Source: JBBDWZ01 sp050732575 (GTDB lineage: Bacteria > Gemmatimonadota > Gemmatimonadetes > Longimicrobiales > RSA9). Taken from it: a stretch of 18,454 bases of DNA. The position numbers and the translations under genes are program-made. The stretch is taken from NCBI GenBank assembly GCA_050732575.1, contig JBOHRF010000078.1, positions 1 through 18,454 of the forward strand. Direction: 5' to 3'. Positions 14,581 through 18,454 of the stretch are shown piece by piece (positions within the stretch are counted from its first letter, which is position 1; each line of letters begins with the position of its first letter). The notes beneath the pieces are model-generated. The model did not search any database and was not told the DNA's origin. It was given only the letters and a program-made list of their open reading frames with translations.

Positions 14581-15789
14581 ATGGATTGGAAGAGTTTGGT
14601 CGCGCTGAGCGCGGCACTGACCGTTCTGGCGTGCGAATCAGACGATAACGGCACGACCGATCCGGGCAACAACGGTGACACCATACCGGTGCAACTGAAC
14701 GTCCTCGGGAAGGGCGATGTCCTGGAGCGATTCACATCTGAAGTGGCCGCGCGCGATCAGTGGGTCTACACCGGCACCTGGAGCACGCGCATGGTGGCCG
14801 GCAATGCGCTCAAGATCTGGAATGCAACGAGTGGGATTCCGGTGCTCACCGATTCGCTCATCATTGCCGGGGCCGGCACGCTGGGCGACGTGCAGATCTC
14901 ACAAGATGGCACGTTGCTGGTGGTACCTACGGAGGGCAGCGCCACCAACGGCATTCACATTTTCGATCGCACCAATCCAGCCAGGCCCGTCCTGTTATCC
15001 CAATTCATTGCCCAATCCACAAGTGCGGGAGTTCACACGCTCAAGCTGGGCACCGTCAACGGACGTCACTACGCGTTTCTTTCCATCAATCCCAGGCAGA
15101 ACCCCGCGCGACTGGTGATCGTGGACATCACAGACCCCCGTGCGCCGGTCCAGGTTTTCGAAGCGCCGATGGGCCTGCCCTACGTGCACGATGTATTCGT
15201 GCGCGATGGTGTCCTCTTCACGGCGCTCTGGGATGATGGCATGACCATCTGGGATATTGGCGGCGGTAACCGGGGCGGCTCGCCCAGTGCGCCCGTACAA
15301 CTGGGGAACGTCAAGACCGTAAACGGCAACGTGCACAACATCCACTGGGTTCACGACCCGGTTTCAGGTTCCAAGCGCTACGCCTTCCTGGGTGAGGAGG
15401 TACCACTGGGTGGCGGCCGATACGCCGGTGACATCCATGTGGTCGACGTCAGCAACCTGAGCACGCCACGGGAAGTCGCATTTTTCCGCGTGGACAGCGC
15501 AGGTGTTCACAACTTTGCCGTGGATGAACCGAGCGGAATCCTGTACGCAGCCTTCTACAACGGCGGCGTGCGCGCCATCGACGTGCGCGGCACTCTGGAC
15601 AATTGCAGCACCACCGAGCGGGCTCCCGACGGCCGCTGCAATCTGGGATTGATGAAGCGCCTGAAAGGACTCGCCCTGAATGATCGGGTGGTGACCATCT
15701 GGGGCGTGGCCCTGCAGGGCAACGCACTCTACGCGTCGGATATGTTAAACGGAGTTTGGCGCATGGATGTGACGCCGCTGAGGCGGTAA
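14581..15789 (+). CDS. LVIVD-repeat beta-propeller lipoprotein
   Basis: A protein of 402 residues. MDWKSLVALSAALTVLAC is a lipoprotein signal with lipobox VLAC (Cys18), followed by an acidic, Gly/Asn-rich tether. The body is built of LVIVD-type propeller blades: GIHIFDRTNPARPVLL, RLVIVDITDPRAPVQVF, IHVVDVSNLSTPREVAFF. Conserved His-containing turns occur at VHTLKLG, YVHDVFV, NVHNIHWVHD and GVHNFAVDE. It ends with ASDMLNGVWRMDV. LVIVD proteins are surface propellers; the binding partner is not known. AGAAGGA five bases before the ATG is a strong Shine-Dalgarno and fixes the start. It lies downstream of the barrel gene and converges on the SDR gene with a 10-bp gap. Confidence 0.88.
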   Translation: MDWKSLVALSAALTVLACESDDNGTTDPGNNGDTIPVQLNVLGKGDVLERFTSEVAARDQWVYTGTWSTRMVAGNALKIWNATSGIPVLTDSLIIAGAGTLGDVQISQDGTLLVVPTEGSATNGIHIFDRTNPARPVLLSQFIAQSTSAGVHTLKLGTVNGRHYAFLSINPRQNPARLVIVDITDPRAPVQVFEAPMGLPYVHDVFVRDGVLFTALWDDGMTIWDIGGGNRGGSPSAPVQLGNVKTVNGNVHNIHWVHDPVSGSKRYAFLGEEVPLGGGRYAGDIHVVDVSNLSTPREVAFFRVDSAGVHNFAVDEPSGILYAAFYNGGVRAIDVRGTLDNCSTTERAPDGRCNLGLMKRLKGLALNDRVVTIWGVALQGNALYASDMLNGVWRMDVTPLRR

Positions 15790-15799
15790 GCGCGACGCG

Positions 15800-16657
15800 T
15801 CACGCCTCACGGTCACGCATGCGCGCCAGGCGCCGGGCAATCACCCTATCCCGCCAACGATCGGGCATCGATTCGAGAAGCAGCCGCATACGCGCGTCGC
15901 GGCCAACCACGTAGCGCGTGCGCGGCTTGCGGGCTTCCAACGCATGCTGCACCACCAGGGCAACGCGATCGGGTGCGCGTCCCTGTTGTGATCGTTTTGT
16001 GACGTCCTGCTTGAGCGCGTTCATGATGGCGCCATAGTACTCGAACGCAGCAGCGGGCAGGTTCTTCATGATCCGCTCGGCGGCTGCAATCGAAGTGTGC
16101 CAGATGGGCGTTGCGATGACGCCGGGCTCGACCAGCGCGACCTGGATATTCCATGGCATCAGCTCGACGCGCAGTGCGTCGGTCAGGGCCTCGATGGCGT
16201 GTTTGGACGCTGCGTACGCGCCGGTCATCGGCAGTGCGCTGCGCCCGGAGATCGAGCCGATGTTGATGATCCGGCCCCGGCTCAGCCGAATGAGTGGCAG
16301 GACGGCCTGGATGACCGCGACCTGGCCAATCACGTTGACTTCGAGTTGCTCCCGCAGCTCGGCGAGCGGCAGAAACTCCAGCGGACCGGCCAGAGCAATG
16401 CCCGCATTGTTGACCAGGCCGTCCAGTCCGCGATTGCCCAGGCGGTCTTTCATGGCGTCGGCGGCCCGGGCAATCTGATCCGGCCGGGTCACGTCCAGCA
16501 GGAGTGGAACCAGCTGCTCTCCCACCTGGGCGCGGAGCGCAGCGCCATCCGCGTCCCGCCTAACACCGGCAAAGACCAGGTACCCCCGGCCCGCCAGGTG
16601 GAACGCGCAGGCCTGGCCAATGCCCTTGCTTGCGCCCGTGATCAACACCGACCTCAC
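15800..16657 (-). CDS. Short-chain dehydrogenase/reductase (SDR) family oxidoreductase
   Basis: A protein of 285 residues, a classical SDR. It has an N-terminal Rossmann nucleotide loop, LITGASKGIG, then the NNAGIA motif, the catalytic Ser in NIGSISGRSA and YAASK (YxxxK), and a C-terminal substrate region with VEPGVIATPIW. An Arg pair after the second strand (GVRRD) hints at NADP(H) preference. The substrate is unknown. I chose GTG at 16657 because GGAGG lies about six bases upstream and only one residue pair precedes the first beta strand. An upstream extension to 16732 has no ribosome site and looks unrelated. It is a single-gene unit on the minus strand. Confidence 0.9.
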   Translation of the reverse strand: MRSVLITGASKGIGQACAFHLAGRGYLVFAGVRRDADGAALRAQVGEQLVPLLLDVTRPDQIARAADAMKDRLGNRGLDGLVNNAGIALAGPLEFLPLAELREQLEVNVIGQVAVIQAVLPLIRLSRGRIINIGSISGRSALPMTGAYAASKHAIEALTDALRVELMPWNIQVALVEPGVIATPIWHTSIAAAERIMKNLPAAAFEYYGAIMNALKQDVTKRSQQGRAPDRVALVVQHALEARKPRTRYVVGRDARMRLLLESMPDRWRDRVIARRLARMRDREA

Positions 16658-16946
16658 ACGCACCTCCGCTTTGTGGAAGCTTCCGGAATAGTAGGTCGAG
16701 ATCTGTTCACATTTGCAACGTTGGAATCCCACGAATGAGCCGTCAGCACGCGTATGCTGGCTTCAACCATTGGGTAACTGGAGAGAAAACAACCGGTTGG
16801 CAAAAAGCGAACGCTGGCATGACCCTTCCACTGCCCGTGTTGCGGGCGGCGCCTGCGCGCTCGGGTTTGTCCACGATTTGTAAACGGGCCCGAACGCGCG
16901 ACTGGACCGATCGCCCTCTTCCTCAGCAGCAACTCCCGCCTTGCGC

Positions 16947-16980
16947 ATGATAAAGGCCCCGAGGTTGGGGCCTTTCTCAT
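16947..16980. terminator. Orphan 34-bp palindromic hairpin (bidirectional terminator-like)
   Basis: ATGA-T-AAAGGCCCC (16947-16960), loop GAGGTT, GGGGCCTTT-C-TCAT (16967-16980): a 9-bp perfect GC-rich core plus 4 bp beyond a single mismatch. Each strand ends in a run of three T after the core, so it could act weakly in either direction. No gene ends nearby on either strand. It sits in the 426-bp gap between the SDR start (16657) and the DUF2007 gene (17084). It could attenuate the operon downstream or mark an unannotated small RNA. I see nothing else in this gap. Confidence 0.55.
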
Positions 16981-17083
16981 TGGTGGGAACGTTGTTGCAC
17001 GTCCGATGGTACAGGGTCCGCGTCTCATCCGCACGGCTGTTGCTCCCACACACATGAAATCGCTGACCCCTGGAGTCGTGACG

Positions 17084-17305
17084 ATGAAGAACTGGGTGCT
17101 GCTCGCCGAGTATGCGTCCACCCTCGAGGCCGAAATGGCTGCTGCGCGCCTGCGCGATGCGGGCCTGCATGTATTGACCAATAGCCCTGCGCCCGGTGTG
17201 TTCGGTCCCGGCTTCTCCGGGTCCGTCGTGCAGGGCGTGCGGGTACTGGTACCCAGGGAAGAGTTGGCGCGCGCGCGCCTGGCTCTCGATCTCACTGCGG
17301 ATTGA
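17084..17305 (+). CDS. DUF2007-type small protein
   Basis: A protein of 73 residues: MKNWVLLAEYASTLEAEMAA, then ARLRDAGLHVL, GVFGPGFSG and GVRVLVPREELARARLAL. This is the DUF2007 pattern (a beta strand, a helix scanning domain ends, then a VxVLVP strand and a final helix), a fold related to small PII-like or ACT-like sensory domains. The function is not known. GGAG eight bases before the ATG at 17084 fixes the start; the frame is open to 17006 but that part lacks the domain. It is the first gene of an overlapping operon: its TGA overlaps the TTG start of the next gene. Confidence 0.8.
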   Translation: MKNWVLLAEYASTLEAEMAAARLRDAGLHVLTNSPAPGVFGPGFSGSVVQGVRVLVPREELARARLALDLTAD

Positions 17306-17601
17306 TTCGATCGTATTTCTTCACACTGCTGCGCCGCAGCCTCGGCTTCTGGCTGGGCGTTCGGCTGGTATTGGCCCTGTTGGGCGCACCGCTCGGAGCG
17401 CATTTGTCGTTCTCGCCGGCTGCCTCGATCCTGACCGGCCTGCTGGTCGTTGGCCTTCTGCTCTTCGATAGTCGGACTTCCGGTGAATACCTGCTGGTCG
17501 CCAACTTCGGACTCTCACAAGTGCAAGTCGCATTGACCGTGGGATTGCTCGTGGTCGTTCTCGAGCTGTTCGTTTTGATCTTCGCTGGAATACTCTCATG
17601 A
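17302..17601 (+). CDS. Small integral membrane protein of an ABC-containing operon
   Basis: A protein of 99 residues starting at TTG (17302), which overlaps the preceding stop as TTGA. There is no internal Met, so the TTG is the only plausible start. Three hydrophobic segments are visible: about 15-35 (FWLGVRLVLALLGAPLGAHL), about 41-55 (AASILTGLLVVGLLLF) and about 74-98 (VALTVGLLVVVLELFVLIFA). It has no recognised family motif. The next gene, an ABC ATPase, begins within its stop codon (ATGA). It may be a membrane partner or accessory of that ATPase, though it is too small to be a typical permease. Confidence 0.7.
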   Translation: MIRSYFFTLLRRSLGFWLGVRLVLALLGAPLGAHLSFSPAASILTGLLVVGLLLFDSRTSGEYLLVANFGLSQVQVALTVGLLVVVLELFVLIFAGILS

Positions 17602-18327
17602 GTGGTGCGCTGCTTCGGGCAGATAGCCTGGGTTGCCGCTTCGGTACCAGGCAAGTGCTGAAAGCGGCTACCCTTCACGCGCATCCCCATCGCATAACTG
17701 CACTGCTGGGCCGGAATGGTTGTGGCAAATCCACGTTGTTGCGCGCAATCGCAGGTCAGATCGCGCCGGATTACGGTGCGATTCATTTTGCGGGCAAGGT
17801 CTATCTGCGGCCTCGCCTGGCGCGTATGGCGCGCGCTGGACTGTTCTTCATTCCGGAACGGGGACTGCTCACGCCCTTGCTCACGCTGGCACAGCACCTT
17901 GCTCTGGCAAATGCGCCGGCCGAGTCACGCGAGTTCGTGGCGCGTGCGCTGGGACTGTCGGAACTGCTGCCGTACTACGGCAATCAACTTTCGCCGGGCG
18001 AGCGCCGGCGCGCCGAGTTGGCGCTGGCTGTGCTGCGCNNNNNNNNNNGTGCTGCGCGCCCCCGTTTGTTTGCTGGCCGATGAACCGTTTCAGGGCATCG
18101 CGCCGCTGGACATCGATTTGATTTCCGCGCAGCTCCGGGTGCTGCGCGAGCGCGGCTGCGCCATCGTAATTACCGGTCACGAAATTGGCCCGCTCTTCGA
18201 CAGCGCTGATGAAGTCGTCTGGATGACAGCCGGGACCACACATGTGCTCGGCTCAGTGGCGAGTGCCCGTGCACATCACCAGTTCGCGCAGGAATACCTG
18301 GGTCCTCAACGCTTGCCGGTCACATGA
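17598..18327 (+). CDS. ABC transporter ATP-binding protein (interrupted by an assembly gap)
   Basis: Walker A is GRNGCGKST (residues 38-46). A Q-loop-region segment reads LFFIPERGLLTPLLTL, close to LivF-type ATPases. The signature is LSPGERRR (131-138), Walker B VCLLADEPF and the H-loop VITGHEIG. The reading frame changes across the 10 N at 18039-18048. The nine bases GTGCTGCGC stand on both sides (18030-18038 and 18049-18057), so the N run is a scaffolding artefact. Collapsing the duplicate restores one frame, AVLRAPVCLLADEPF, and a protein of about 236 residues, normal for the family. The start ATG overlaps the previous stop (ATGA), and its own stop overlaps the next start (ATGA). The transported substrate is unknown. 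Confidence 0.88.
18039..18048. other. Assembly gap (10 N)
   Basis: Ten undetermined bases, flanked on both sides by the same nonamer GTGCTGCGC. This is the usual trace of two contigs that really overlap but were joined by a fixed-length gap. Confidence 0.95.
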
Positions 18328-18454
18328 CCGCGATTCTACGTTGCAGCCCCAGGATGATCCCTCACACAATCAGAACAGTTGCGCTGGGCGTGTTGCTAGC
18401 GGGCTGCGGTGGCTCGGTGCCCTCGTCCATGCCCGGTGCGGCGTGGCCCGGCAT
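18324..18454 (+). CDS. Lipoprotein, N-terminal part only (runs off the window)
   Basis: The frame is open from ATG at 18324, which overlaps the ABC ATPase stop as ATGA, to the window end. A second ATG at 18354 gives a cleaner signal, MIPHTIRTVALGVLLAGC, with lipobox LAGC followed by GGSVPSSMPG. Both starts are in the same frame; coupling favours the first and signal length the second. The mature domain is outside the window, so no function can be given. As the fourth gene of the operon it may be the envelope component working with the ABC ATPase. Confidence 0.65.
   Translation, partial: MTAILRCSPRMIPHTIRTVALGVLLAGCGGSVPSSMPGAAWPG

Noticed and set aside
16800..16950. Possible tRNA or small structured RNA before the hairpin
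   Set aside because: I could find no cloverleaf arms or T-loop consensus; only the hairpin itself is convincing.
16654..17403. Minus-strand open frame of 249 codons across the SDR start, hairpin and DUF2007 gene
   Set aside because: Its composition is shadow-like, and both overlapping genes are supported by ribosome sites and motifs in other frames.
18031..18060. Frameshift in the ABC ATPase as a real mutation
   Set aside because: The duplicate nonamer around the N run explains it as a contig-joining artefact.

Overview
The window is high-GC bacterial DNA with Gram-negative cell-envelope genes: a TonB-dependent receptor ending in Phe, an outer-membrane-barrel-like protein, and several lipoproteins with clear lipoboxes. 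The mix (a TonB receptor with a carboxypeptidase-regulatory-like N-terminus, a short TIGR02999-type ECF sigma factor, a DUF2007 protein, a GGT/GHL10 pair, G-rich low-complexity intergenic arrays) looks to me like Gemmatimonadota. That is a judgement from gene content, not a database result. A run of 10 N at 18039-18048 shows that this is a scaffolded draft, possibly from a metagenome.

Left part (1-4260). The tail of an unidentified gene is followed by a good rho-independent terminator (185-219) and a small YHS-domain metal-binding protein (327-638). A 9-nt repeat array follows. A translationally coupled minus-strand pair comes next: a secreted gamma-glutamyltranspeptidase-like enzyme, then a lipoprotein of the GHL10/YngK glycosidase-like family. 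A G-rich hexamer array lies just upstream of that pair.

Middle part (4258-10590). The minus strand of 4258-6431 is a wrecked coding region. It holds a PfkB-like start, a truncated P-loop ATPase piece, a SLOG-like nucleotide-binding piece and a SLATT-type two-TM segment, separated by many frame changes and one in-frame stop. After an intact TonB receptor (6671-9337) and an overlapping convergent lipoprotein comes a second SLOG-family gene (10034-10587). Its start codon is also separated from its body by a frameshift. Together these look like the remains of a SLOG/SLATT nucleotide-signalling conflict (defence-type) system. Every ordinary gene around them is intact apart from the assembly gap.

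Right part (10590-18454). A minus-strand FtsH protease with an unusual pore loop is followed by an orphan ECF sigma factor. On the plus strand are an outer-membrane-barrel-like protein and an LVIVD-repeat lipoprotein, converging on a minus-strand SDR oxidoreductase. The window ends in a tightly overlapping plus-strand operon: DUF2007 protein, small membrane protein, ABC ATPase (split by the artificial N gap) and the start of a lipoprotein. I saw no rRNA, tRNA, CRISPR array, insertion sequence or phage gene.
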